A DNA stretch of 64,000 bases. Origin: SAR116 cluster bacterium AG-426-I14 (GTDB taxonomy: Bacteria; Pseudomonadota; Alphaproteobacteria; Puniceispirillales; Marisalimonadaceae). Each line of letters begins with the position of its first letter. Positions within the stretch are counted from its first letter, which is position 1. Below are positions 57,018 to 64,000 of this stretch, piece by piece. Below the pieces are notes generated by a model. That model worked only from the letters and a program-made list of their open reading frames with translations. It was not told where the DNA came from and ran no database searches. The stretch lies in NCBI GenBank assembly GCA_003210055.1, contig QCNS01000008.1:26435-90434 (forward strand), in the 5' to 3' direction. The position numbers and the translations under genes were made by a program.

Positions 57018-58409
57018 TTAAAATCGCGAGAGTGCCAATGCCACCTCGGGTTCATAGATAACTATACAAAGCCCAATCAATTGAATAATTACAAATGGTA
57101 CAACTCCTCTATAAATACTTAACGTTTTTACCTCCGGTGGTGCAACTCCCTTTAAGTAAAACAAAGCAAATCCAAATGGAGGTGTCAAAAATGAAGTTTG
57201 GAGATTGATGGCCATCAATACTAAAAACCAAACCATAGTTTCATTATATACCTCAAATGAGGTTGTTGCTGTAGTTACATGATCACCAAAGTCTAATAAT
57301 TTCACTAAAGGTGCGAAAATAGGAAGAATAATCAAAGTTATTTCAACCCAATCAAGAAAAAACCCTAATAAAAATGTCATACCCATCAATAAAAACAATA
57401 GACCCCATGATCCTAAACCTGCAGCATGGATTAAGTCTTCTACAATATAATCTCCACCAAGCTCTCTAAATACATACGCAAAACATGTTGCTGATAGAAT
57501 AATTAGAAATACCATCGCGATAGTTAATCCAGATGAGTGAAGAACACTTTTAAACATTGGATAGTTTAATTTGCCAGCAATAAGAGCCAACATAGTAGCA
57601 CCAAAAGCACCTACAGCTCCTGCTTCACTTGGTGTAGCCCATCCAAGTAATATTGAACCTTTTATCATTGCGATAAGAATTACTGGAGGTAGAAATGCTT
57701 TTAAAATCATTTTTGGTAAATCTCTTTGTTCAAATTTAAGAGCATCTTTAGTCAGACTGGGTGCGACTTTTGGATCTAGTTTCGCCCATATACCAATAAA
57801 AATTATATATAACGCAGCCAGAATCAACCCAGGTGTAACAGCTGCCATAAATAAACTACCTACAGAAACTTGCATTATGTCAGCCATAATAATTAACATA
57901 ATACTAGGTGGTATTAAAATACCCAAAGTTCCAGATGCTGCAATAACACCCGTGGCCAAAGCTGGACTATATTTTTGCTGCAACATTGTTGGTAATGCCA
58001 AAGCTGTCATCATTGTAACTGAAGCTCCAATAATACCTGTCATTGCCGCTAAAACTGTTCCCATAACAGTCACAGCCATAGCTAATCCGCCAGCAACTTT
58101 TCTAAGTAAAACTTGCGTGGTAAACAAAAGATCATTAGCTATCCCACTTCTTTCCATCATTATTCCCATAAATATAAAGCACGGAATAGCAACCAAAATT
58201 AAGTTTTCAGCCGAAAATCCCCACATTCGAGGTATGAAATTAAAAAAGTGTATAGGCTTAAATACACCAAACAAAATTCCTAAGACTCCAAATGTAACGG
58301 CTACACCACCAAGTATAAAACCAACTGGGTAACCTATAAATAGTAATATACCCATTGCTAAAAACATAAAGATGGGTAAAAACTCAATTATAACATCAAT
58401 AAATTCCAT
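57018..58409 (-). CDS. dctM: TRAP transporter large permease (DctM)
   Basis: Sodium-driven transport channel of the tripartite system, with about 12 transmembrane segments over 463 aa. Features: IFMGIMMERSGIANDLLFTTQVLLRK, ASGTLGILIPPSIMLIIMADI (DctM signature), WATPSEAGAVGAFGATMLAL, and LTPPFGFALFYLKGVAPPEV. It is the FcbT3/large-subunit type of the mannitol/chloroaromatic subgroup. GGAGG 5 nt upstream fixes the ATG. It ends the dctP-dctQ-membrane protein-dctM operon. Confidence 0.94.
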   Translation of the reverse strand: MEFIDVIIEFLPIFMFLAMGILLFIGYPVGFILGGVAVTFGVLGILFGVFKPIHFFNFIPRMWGFSAENLILVAIPCFIFMGIMMERSGIANDLLFTTQVLLRKVAGGLAMAVTVMGTVLAAMTGIIGASVTMMTALALPTMLQQKYSPALATGVIAASGTLGILIPPSIMLIIMADIMQVSVGSLFMAAVTPGLILAALYIIFIGIWAKLDPKVAPSLTKDALKFEQRDLPKMILKAFLPPVILIAMIKGSILLGWATPSEAGAVGAFGATMLALIAGKLNYPMFKSVLHSSGLTIAMVFLIILSATCFAYVFRELGGDYIVEDLIHAAGLGSWGLLFLLMGMTFLLGFFLDWVEITLIILPIFAPLVKLLDFGDHVTTATTSFEVYNETMVWFLVLMAINLQTSFLTPPFGFALFYLKGVAPPEVKTLSIYRGVVPFVIIQLIGLCIVIYEPEVALALSRF

Positions 58410-58426
58410 AATTCCTCCATGGTGTA

Positions 58427-58888
58427 TTATTCCTTTGGTTTATTATTTTGATAATAAACAATTTTAATTAATCTTAATGCATACTTTGTAAATATCATCA
58501 TTAATACTGACAAAAATGCTAACTTCAAAAGTGAACTTTCATTAATGATCCCTTCATACATAAGAATTGAGAGAAAAACTAATGGCACAAATGCAATTAC
58601 ATATGAACAAAATAACAAGCTTTTTCTAATTGTAAGATGGATACAAAATAATATTGCAACATTTAATGCTGTCCAAACTAAATATATATTTTCAGATGTT
58701 TTTAAATAAGTTACTAATGCAGCTAGACCTATAAAAAGTGAGATCGTTCCGATAAAAACACCGTAGGAAAATAGTTCATATTGAGATTGGGCTATGGTCA
58801 TATTTTTAGGTGCAGTAAAATATGGTGTTTTATCTTTATCATAAAGATACTTTGGAATTCTTGAGAAAAATATTGATTTTTCTAGCAT
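58427..58888 (-). CDS. Small membrane protein in the TRAP operon, unknown
   Basis: A 153-aa protein with a soluble basic N-terminus (FFSRIPKYLYDKDKTPYF) and four likely membrane helices (about 40-62, 70-88, 90-112, 120-140). It resembles neither DctQ nor DctM. It lies between dctQ and dctM on the same strand, so it is a fourth operon member. Its ATG has only a weak GAG. No motif gives a function; it may stabilise the small/large permease pair. Confidence 0.7.
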   Translation of the reverse strand: MLEKSIFFSRIPKYLYDKDKTPYFTAPKNMTIAQSQYELFSYGVFIGTISLFIGLAALVTYLKTSENIYLVWTALNVAILFCIHLTIRKSLLFCSYVIAFVPLVFLSILMYEGIINESSLLKLAFLSVLMMIFTKYALRLIKIVYYQNNKPKE

Positions 58889-58934
58889 ATTTTAAAATCT
58901 CAACTTAGCTAGCATGATATTATAACAAAACCTT

Positions 58935-59561
58935 TTATCGGTCATATTTTGAACCCCTTTGACCTATTGAATCCTCCGGCCAATCCACAACCATCAATTT
59001 TGCTTTTGTATTTGATTTAGTTGCTCCTTGATACAGTACTGTGAACAATTGTAACATTACTGACATACCTGCCAAAAACATTAGAAAAAAACCAAGAGGT
59101 AAGAAACATTTTATAATCCATCTATGAGACAATCCAACTAATGATGCTGAAACTTCATTAATAACAAATGAATCTACCATATAAACAAAAGAGAAATAAG
59201 TACAACATAATGTAAAGGGAAGTAGGAAAAATATATTTCCCCAAAATTCAATACTTGTTTTAGTCCTGAAATGAAAATGTTCTCTTAAAAAGTCAACTCT
59301 TACATGTCTATTATGAAGATAACCATATCCAAGTACTAAACAAAATACTATCGTATGCAAATGCCACTCAAGCTCTTGCAAAAGAGTTGACTCGAAAATC
59401 CTTCCAAAATTTGCAACCATATAAATTTGAATAAAAACAAATTTTCGTGCAATAACATCCCACATAGTAATTACTACTAGAGGAGCTAAAGCCCATGTTC
59501 CTAACTTTGCAATACTCTCAATGAAATTCCTTAACTTATTACTAGTTTCCATTGCATTCAT
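58935..59561 (-). CDS. dctQ: TRAP transporter small permease (DctQ)
   Basis: Four-helix membrane subunit joining the binding protein to DctM. The 208 aa have helices at about 20-38, 65-90, 108-130 and 150-172, and the small-subunit signature in LEWHLHTIVFCLVLGYGYLHNRHVRVDFLRE with GFFLMFLAGMSVMLQL near the end. It is a large DctQ variant, as found with the mannitol/chloroaromatic group. GGAGG precedes the ATG. A strong hairpin (59651-59687) separates it from dctP. Confidence 0.92.
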   Translation of the reverse strand: MNAMETSNKLRNFIESIAKLGTWALAPLVVITMWDVIARKFVFIQIYMVANFGRIFESTLLQELEWHLHTIVFCLVLGYGYLHNRHVRVDFLREHFHFRTKTSIEFWGNIFFLLPFTLCCTYFSFVYMVDSFVINEVSASLVGLSHRWIIKCFLPLGFFLMFLAGMSVMLQLFTVLYQGATKSNTKAKLMVVDWPEDSIGQRGSKYDR

Positions 59562-59650
59562 ATTTTCCTCCAGCGTATTAAATAAAATCCTCTAATAAAT
59601 AATTAACACATTAACTTTAACATGCAACTAATAATTACTAGCACATAGGC

Positions 59651-59687
59651 AAAAAAAAACACACCTACTAATAAAGTAGGTGTGTTT
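59651..59687 (-). terminator. Rho-independent terminator/attenuator between dctP and dctQ
   Basis: A 13-bp stem (59657-59669 and 59675-59687, ACACACCTACT against its complement) with a 5-nt loop, followed on the minus strand by nine U residues (59651-59659). It lies about 20 bp after the dctP stop. It would make the binding protein far more abundant than the permease subunits. Confidence 0.85.
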
Positions 59688-59708
59688 AAATTTACTAAAA
59701 CTAAAATT

Positions 59709-60755
59709 TTAGTTTAAGTATGCATTCTTTCTCCAAATGCTGTAGTCGTCTCTAAAAGCTTGATAGCTTTTTTGGATTTTAGCAAATAAAGGATCAGAAG
59801 CACTCTTCTCCTTTACAACTTCTTTCCAAGCTGCTTCTAACTTATCAAGGTCTGACTGCTTCCAACGAACAAAGGTAACACCTTTCTTCTCAAGCTCACG
59901 CATAGCAGGAACCTGCTTTGCATCAGATCTTACAAGCGCCCACCACATTGTATCACGACATGCTGTCTTAATTATTGACTGCTGATACTTTGATAGACCA
60001 TTCCAAGCCTTAAGGTTCATCAACAACTCACCAACTGATGTTTGCTGGTGCCAACCTGGGAAGTAGTTAAACTTAGCAAGCTGGTAAAAACCATAACTTA
60101 AGTCGTGTGTAGGCATTGAAAACTCAGTAGCATCGATAACACCTTTTTCAAGTGCTGGGTATATGTCTCCACCTGCTAATAACTGAGTTGACACACCAAT
60201 CTTGTTCATAACCATAGCGCCAAGACCGAAGAAACGCATCTTCATACCTTTTAGCTCGTCAACAGAATTAATTCTCTTTCTGAACCAACCTGATGTTTCA
60301 GGAGCGTGTGTAATACAGTTTTGTGATGTTAAGCCATATTTAGCATATAACTCATCTTTTAACTGCTGACCTCCACCGTACTCAAACCAACCGTGATACT
60401 CACTTGCACCAGGTCCAAATGGAACCGCAGTAAAGTAAGAAACAGCCGGAATCTTTCCAGCGTGATATCCAGGTGTTGTGTATCCTGAGTCAACTGAACC
60501 ATTTTTAACAGCGTCCCATACCTCTAATGATGGTACAAGTGCGTTTGGCTCGTGAAATCTCAATTGAACTCTTCCATCTGAGATTTCTTTTACTTTATTT
60601 GAAAAGTATACTGCTGATTCACCGTTAATAGCTACCTGACTACCCCAAGTACTTTGCATCTTCCAACGAAGATTCTTTGCATGACTTGTAATAGCCATTA
60701 AGCTAGTAGCAGCTACAGCAGCTGCACCTATTAATAGGCTAGTTTTGAATTTCAT
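59709..60755 (-). CDS. dctP: TRAP transporter substrate-binding protein (DctP)
   Basis: Periplasmic binding protein. The 348 aa have a signal peptide (1-26, SLLIGAAAVAATSLMAITSHA) and a DctP domain with WKMQSTWGSQVAING, FHEPNALVPSLEVWDAVKNGSVDSGYTTP, KGMKMRFFGLGAMVMNKIGV, ALEKGVIDATEFSMPTHDLSYGFYQLAKF, YFPGWHQQTS. This resembles the TakP/mannitol-chloroaromatic type, known for 2-oxo acids and hydroxy/aromatic acids. GGAGG before the ATG is strong. Its codon use is clearly less AT-rich than its neighbours (many C-ending codons), as expected of a very highly expressed gene. Ligand unknown. Confidence 0.95.
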   Translation of the reverse strand: MKFKTSLLIGAAAVAATSLMAITSHAKNLRWKMQSTWGSQVAINGESAVYFSNKVKEISDGRVQLRFHEPNALVPSLEVWDAVKNGSVDSGYTTPGYHAGKIPAVSYFTAVPFGPGASEYHGWFEYGGGQQLKDELYAKYGLTSQNCITHAPETSGWFRKRINSVDELKGMKMRFFGLGAMVMNKIGVSTQLLAGGDIYPALEKGVIDATEFSMPTHDLSYGFYQLAKFNYFPGWHQQTSVGELLMNLKAWNGLSKYQQSIIKTACRDTMWWALVRSDAKQVPAMRELEKKGVTFVRWKQSDLDKLEAAWKEVVKEKSASDPLFAKIQKSYQAFRDDYSIWRKNAYLN

Positions 60756-61106
60756 GAAATTCCTCCTATAGTTTAATTAAAAAGTTAATAAACTTTCTGT
60801 TTGTATAGTTGAAAATTATTTAGGGAAAGGCAAGGATTTTTTAATATATTTGCATATTATAATTTCTAAAAATGTTATCATTAAGATAAGAAAGTTACAG
60901 TTGGTTGATTGATAAAATATATCTAAAAACCTACGGTTTTGTTGAGTAAATGTATAAAAGCAATATGTCTACTTTATAAATTTTTGTCTTAAAAATCTAA
61001 AAATTGTATCAAATAATCAGTTTTTTTGTAAACTTCAGAACTATTTTTTTTTCAGACATTTCTTCAAAAAATCTCTGATTCTTGTGAAAAACAAGAATCA
61101 CTTTTA
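60756..61106. other. 351-bp gene-free region upstream of dctP
   Basis: The only gene-free stretch over 300 bp. It holds the dctP leader and presumably its promoter: GGAGG just before the ATG, a perfect TATAAT on the minus strand at 60856-60861 without a good -35, and TTGCCT on the minus strand near 60822-60827. A small hairpin AAAACC-tac-GGTTTT lies at 60926-60940. The far end holds the eamA terminator. I see no coding frame or known RNA family. Confidence 0.5.
61077..61099 (-). terminator. Hairpin after the EamA gene, probable terminator
   Basis: A perfect 9-bp stem GATTCTTGT / ACAAGAATC (61077-61085, 61091-61099) with a GAAAA loop starts 8 bp after the EamA stop. On the minus strand it is followed within 5 nt by a run of six U. 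The offset U-tract makes it weaker than the dctP hairpin. Confidence 0.55.
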
Positions 61107-62009
61107 TTATGCTTGATTTTTAATTTTCTCTCGCCAAAAAGTATATAAACCAGAAAAAACTACCATTACAGAACCAACTAAAACTGAAAGTTCTATGTTT
61201 TCATTAAAAATATATACACCAATAAAGGTCACAAAAACTAAATGTAAATAAACAAAGGGTTGAAGTACCGAAGCTTCTGCCTTTTTAAAAGCATTTATCA
61301 TTAAAAAATGTCCCCCTGTTCCCAAACAACAAACACAAAATATAAAAAATATATCTAAGTTTGATACCTCCGTAATAAAAAAAGGTCCTATAACACTTAA
61401 TATTACAAATCCAGTAATACCTGTATAAAAAAAACTAACATTGGTATCATCTCTTGCTGAAACTAATCTGGTTAAAACCTGATACAAAGCAAACGCAAAT
61501 GAACATGCAAGAGCAATCAAAGCTATTGGATCAAATATCTTTAAACCTGGTTTTAAAATAATAATTATTCCAAGAAAACCGAAAATAATTGCTGACCATC
61601 TTCTCCATCCAAATTTTTCTTTTAATATAAAAATAGATAAAACCGCCACTATTAATGGACAACTTGCAAAAATAGCATGCGTTTCTATCAAACCTATCTT
61701 TAAAAAACAATAATGTGCAAAACACATTTCAACGGCTAAAATTCCTCCTCTAAAAACCTGGATTAATTTAAATTTTGATTTTGGAACTGAAACTTTTTTA
61801 TATTTTTTATCAATGCATAAATAGAATATCAATATTCCAAAGAACCAATATCTGAACATATTTATAGCTATTACACTATAATATTGTGACAAATATTTTG
61901 AAAAACCATCCATTAGAGAAAGAAGAAAAATTGCTGAAATCATCAACAAAATGCCGAGGCTTGTATCGTTTATTTTTGAATTAAATAAAAATTTTTCAAT
62001 AAAATTCAA
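61107..62009 (-). CDS. EamA/DMT family transporter
   Basis: A 300-aa inner-membrane protein with about ten helices in two EamA repeats, the first starting around ILLMISAIFLLSLMDGFSKYL and the second after about residue 150 (GLKIFDPIALIALACSFAFALYQVLTR). Family motifs ILKEKFGWRRWSAIIFGFLGIIIILKPG are clear. Members export amino acids, metabolites or drugs; the substrate is unknown. The start is TTG at 62007-62009, one base after the preceding stop, with a GAGAG upstream. Downstream of a small secreted protein and an epimerase. Confidence 0.88.
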   Translation of the reverse strand: MNFIEKFLFNSKINDTSLGILLMISAIFLLSLMDGFSKYLSQYYSVIAINMFRYWFFGILIFYLCIDKKYKKVSVPKSKFKLIQVFRGGILAVEMCFAHYCFLKIGLIETHAIFASCPLIVAVLSIFILKEKFGWRRWSAIIFGFLGIIIILKPGLKIFDPIALIALACSFAFALYQVLTRLVSARDDTNVSFFYTGITGFVILSVIGPFFITEVSNLDIFFIFCVCCLGTGGHFLMINAFKKAEASVLQPFVYLHLVFVTFIGVYIFNENIELSVLVGSVMVVFSGLYTFWREKIKNQA

Positions 62010-62010
62010 A

Positions 62011-62391
62011 TTAATACCAAAAACTCTCAGCCCTACAAGACAATGGGTCCGGCATTTTTTTCATTTTTTTCATACTTTTACTTAAAATAACTGGCCTCAT
62101 TAAACCTGTAACTTTGTCCAAATGCCAAGCAAAGTCAATCCCTTTATAAGCATTTTTATCTTCCCATAATGTAAATGAACCTGGCTTTTGACCAACAATT
62201 TTGCCTACTTCTAAAAACTGACCATCAATTCTTTTAAAAACTTTGGTTAAACCAGGACCTTTTTCTTTAAAAAAAAATTCTAATTTAATTGTCTTTTTTT
62301 TATCAACACAAATGATACCTGTATAGGGTTCAATAGCAGACACCTTTGAGGCGATAAGAATTAATACTAAGACAAAATATTTTAAATACAT
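62011..62391 (-). CDS. Small secreted protein of unknown function
   Basis: A short protein of about 126 aa with a signal peptide (YLKYFVLVLILIASKVSA) and a mature region of about 107 aa with two cysteines (GIICVDKK and PLSCRAESFWY) that could pair. I take ATG 62391; GTG at 62403 would add four residues and overlap the epimerase. No recognised motif. The gene sits between the epimerase and the EamA transporter in one direction. Confidence 0.6.
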   Translation of the reverse strand: MYLKYFVLVLILIASKVSAIEPYTGIICVDKKKTIKLEFFFKEKGPGLTKVFKRIDGQFLEVGKIVGQKPGSFTLWEDKNAYKGIDFAWHLDKVTGLMRPVILSKSMKKMKKMPDPLSCRAESFWY

Positions 62392-62396
62392 AAGTT

Positions 62397-63281
62397 TTAA
62401 CACTTTTTATAAAAATCTACTGTATATTTAATACCTTTGTCTAAACTAGTATAAACAAAGTCTTTAATATATTTTTCCGGTGAATTGCCATAAATTTCAC
62501 CAATAATTGGGAGTTTGATATCTTTATAAGAGATTTTGGATTTATTATTTAAATTTGAAAATATTTTTAACATATCGGATATTTTGCAAGATACTCCATT
62601 AATGTTCATTACATTTGGACCAACAATTTGTTTTTTAGTTAATTGTATAATTATTTCAGCAACATCTTCAACGTATACAAAACCTGCTTTCCCAGAAAAA
62701 GGTATTTCATAATCTTCATTTTTAGCTAATGCTTTGCAAGCTAGAGTTATACCTGCTGTTCCTCCAACTTCCCTTCCAGGACCATAAATAACAAAAGGTC
62801 TTAATCCAAAACTAGATAAATTGTTTTCTAAAAAAAAAGCTCTTGCAATACCTTCAACAGCTAACTTAAAAGCACCATAATGTGTTTCAGGGAAAGGAAT
62901 TTCTGGATCTTCTCTTCCAAAAACCCCACCACTACTTGTATATATAACATACTTATTATTCTGATTAATAGCGGCTTTAAAAACATTGATGGAACCGATT
63001 ATATTTACACTAACACCAGATATTGGATTTTTGCTACAATCTGGAGTCATAAGTCCTGCTAGATTTATTAACACATCTCCCATTTTTGAAATATCGGATA
63101 CTTGTTCTGAATTTGTAATATCTCCCTCTATAAATTGGATATTTGTATCATTAAGATCTACAAAATTTTTAAGTGATGTTTTATTTTTATCAAAAATTAT
63201 GGTTTTAATATTATTTTCGACAAGTTTTTTTACTAGCCACGTTCCTAAAAAACCAGAACCACCAAAAACAACTGCTTTCAT
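62397..63281 (-). CDS. NAD-dependent epimerase/dehydratase (extended SDR)
   Basis: A 294-aa extended SDR. The Rossmann motif VVFGGSGFLGTWLVKKLV is followed by IFDKNKTSL, DVLINLAGLM, catalytic Ser/Thr and Tyr in VIYTSSGGVFGR and THYGAFKLAVEGIAR (YxxxK), and FGLRPFVIYGPGREVG. Related enzymes act on nucleotide sugars, but others are 3-beta-hydroxysteroid or aldehyde/lactone enzymes, so substrate is open. It is 3 bp after the partial HSL-type hydrolase gene. Probably transcribed with hydrolase, secreted protein and EamA. Confidence 0.85.
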   Translation of the reverse strand: MKAVVFGGSGFLGTWLVKKLVENNIKTIIFDKNKTSLKNFVDLNDTNIQFIEGDITNSEQVSDISKMGDVLINLAGLMTPDCSKNPISGVSVNIIGSINVFKAAINQNNKYVIYTSSGGVFGREDPEIPFPETHYGAFKLAVEGIARAFFLENNLSSFGLRPFVIYGPGREVGGTAGITLACKALAKNEDYEIPFSGKAGFVYVEDVAEIIIQLTKKQIVGPNVMNINGVSCKISDMLKIFSNLNNKSKISYKDIKLPIIGEIYGNSPEKYIKDFVYTSLDKGIKYTVDFYKKC

Positions 63282-63284
63282 AAT

Positions 63285-64000
63285 TTAGGAACCTATGATT
63301 TTATTAATTGATAAACCTATTTCCTTCAAACAATCTAAGCCTTTGGGAAAATGTTTAGAATTAGTTACAAATCCATGAATCTGACCAGGATAAATTTTAT
63401 ATTTTGTAAAATTTCCGTTATCAATCAATCTATTTTTATAAGCCACCCCTTCATCAATCAATGGATCTAAGCCAGCTGAAAAAATATATGCAGGAGGTTG
63501 CTTACTCAAACTGGGTGCGAACAAAGGTGAAGCCTCCCAGTTAACTTCGTCTTTTTTATTATTAAGATAATGATTTACAAAATAACTCATAGTTTTACCA
63601 GAAAAAACAAGACCCTCTATATCTATGTCCATTGATTTCATCGATAATGTTAAATCTACACAAGGATAAATTAATATTTGTCCCTTCACTTTAGGCATCA
63701 AATTATAAGATCCATTTATGGCAAGAACAGTAGCTAAATTTCCTCCGGCACTATCGCCACAAACTATAACATTTTCAACGTCAACATTGAATGGAAAGGG
63801 AAACTGACTTAAATTTTTTAAAACAAATTTAGCATCATTTAATGGAACAGGAAATTTATTTTCTGGTGCTAGTCTATAATCTACTGCCACAACTATTTTT
63901 TTTGAATATTTTGCAATACATCTGCAAGAGTAATCATGAGTATCTAGATTTCCCATAACGAATCCTCCTCCATGAAAAAATAAAATTACTGGATAATCTC
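63285..64000 (-). CDS. HSL-family alpha/beta hydrolase (esterase/lipase), 5' end outside the window
   Basis: Hormone-sensitive-lipase family esterase. The frame stays open to the window edge, with HGGGFVMGN (oxyanion hole) just before the first in-window Met at 63956, so the start lies beyond 64000. Nucleophile in VCGDSAGGNLATVLA, acid in AGLDPLIDEGVAYKNRL, catalytic His in YPGQIHGFVTN. YRLAPENKFPVPLNDA is the characteristic strand. About 238 codons are present of the usual 300-320. First of a four-gene run ending with the EamA transporter. Confidence 0.9.
   Translation of the reverse strand, partial: DYPVILFFHGGGFVMGNLDTHDYSCRCIAKYSKKIVVAVDYRLAPENKFPVPLNDAKFVLKNLSQFPFPFNVDVENVIVCGDSAGGNLATVLAINGSYNLMPKVKGQILIYPCVDLTLSMKSMDIDIEGLVFSGKTMSYFVNHYLNNKKDEVNWEASPLFAPSLSKQPPAYIFSAGLDPLIDEGVAYKNRLIDNGNFTKYKIYPGQIHGFVTNSKHFPKGLDCLKEIGLSINKIIGS

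Noticed and set aside
57571..58332. Long plus-strand open frame opposite dctM
   Set aside because: Antisense of dctM; the translation is a low-complexity Ile/Ala/Pro-rich shadow, while the minus strand reads a clean DctM with family motifs.
1..64000. tRNA, rRNA, CRISPR, insertion sequence, prophage or att-site
   Set aside because: No tRNA or rRNA genes, no spaced direct repeats, transposase or integrase genes, or long repeats were seen in the window.

Overview
The window is a 64 kb piece of a very AT-rich (visibly about 70% A+T) bacterial chromosome with tightly packed genes, many 1-36 bp gene overlaps and only one gene-free stretch above 300 bases. Gene content and order point to a free-living, aerobic alphaproteobacterium: a gatB/yqeY-dnaG-rpoD run, a three-gene cytochrome bc1 operon, an ELM1-family protein, a TauE-TIGR02186-Usp trio and UbiK. 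The low GC, compact spacing and TRAP transporter resemble streamlined marine lineages (SAR11/HIMB59/AEGEAN-169 or low-GC SAR116 relatives). That placement is inference; no rRNA or tRNA gene was found to fix it.

Layout. 1-3.7 kb (minus): rpoD (cut by the window edge), dnaG and a GatB/YqeY protein. 3.8-9.8 kb (plus): carA-carB-greA and an ELM1-like protein. 9.8-12 kb (minus): msrP and an aspartate aminotransferase. 12-17.3 kb (plus): uvrB-uvrC-pgsA-moaD-moaE. 17.3-22.2 kb: ilvE, an OmpR/EnvZ-type two-component pair, a TetR/COQ9-like protein, proC and ubiK. 22.2-29.1 kb (plus): lgt, a MidA/NDUFAF7 methyltransferase, pgeF, prs, rplY, pth, ychF and a dienelactone hydrolase. 29.1-34.4 kb (minus): petC-petB-petA, hemF, a short CCA-type nucleotidyltransferase, a small membrane protein and a Nudix hydrolase. 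34.5-45 kb: TauE/TIGR02186/Usp, a cyclophilin, pyk, a GST, a PcaF-like thiolase, modBC, an alpha/beta hydrolase, yajQ and an LpxO-like hydroxylase.

The last 19 kb is accessory metabolism. A co-directional run (51.3 to 45.1 kb, minus) holds an AceE/transketolase-like TPP enzyme, a zinc alcohol dehydrogenase, a cobalt-type nitrile hydratase (alpha, beta, activator) and a second zinc alcohol dehydrogenase. An Lrp/AsnC regulator lies divergent to it across an AT-rich palindrome. No amidase, aldoxime dehydratase or E2/E3 gene accompanies it, so the pathway is unknown; this is the strongest candidate for an undescribed system. After an aminotransferase, an unknown small protein and a hydrolase comes a second module (60.8 to 54.3 kb, minus): a TRAP transporter with an extra small membrane protein, a CRYL1/carnitine-dehydrogenase-like 3-hydroxyacid dehydrogenase, a BKACE beta-keto acid cleavage enzyme and an SDR. 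Together these suggest import of a beta-hydroxy acid, its oxidation, and cleavage with acetyl-CoA. The window ends with an EamA exporter, a small secreted protein, an epimerase and a partial HSL-type esterase.

Other points of note: a response regulator whose receiver domain has no ATG, GTG or TTG start (probably AUU), a CCA-type enzyme ending far short of the usual length, modBC without modA, and a strong hairpin between dctP and dctQ.
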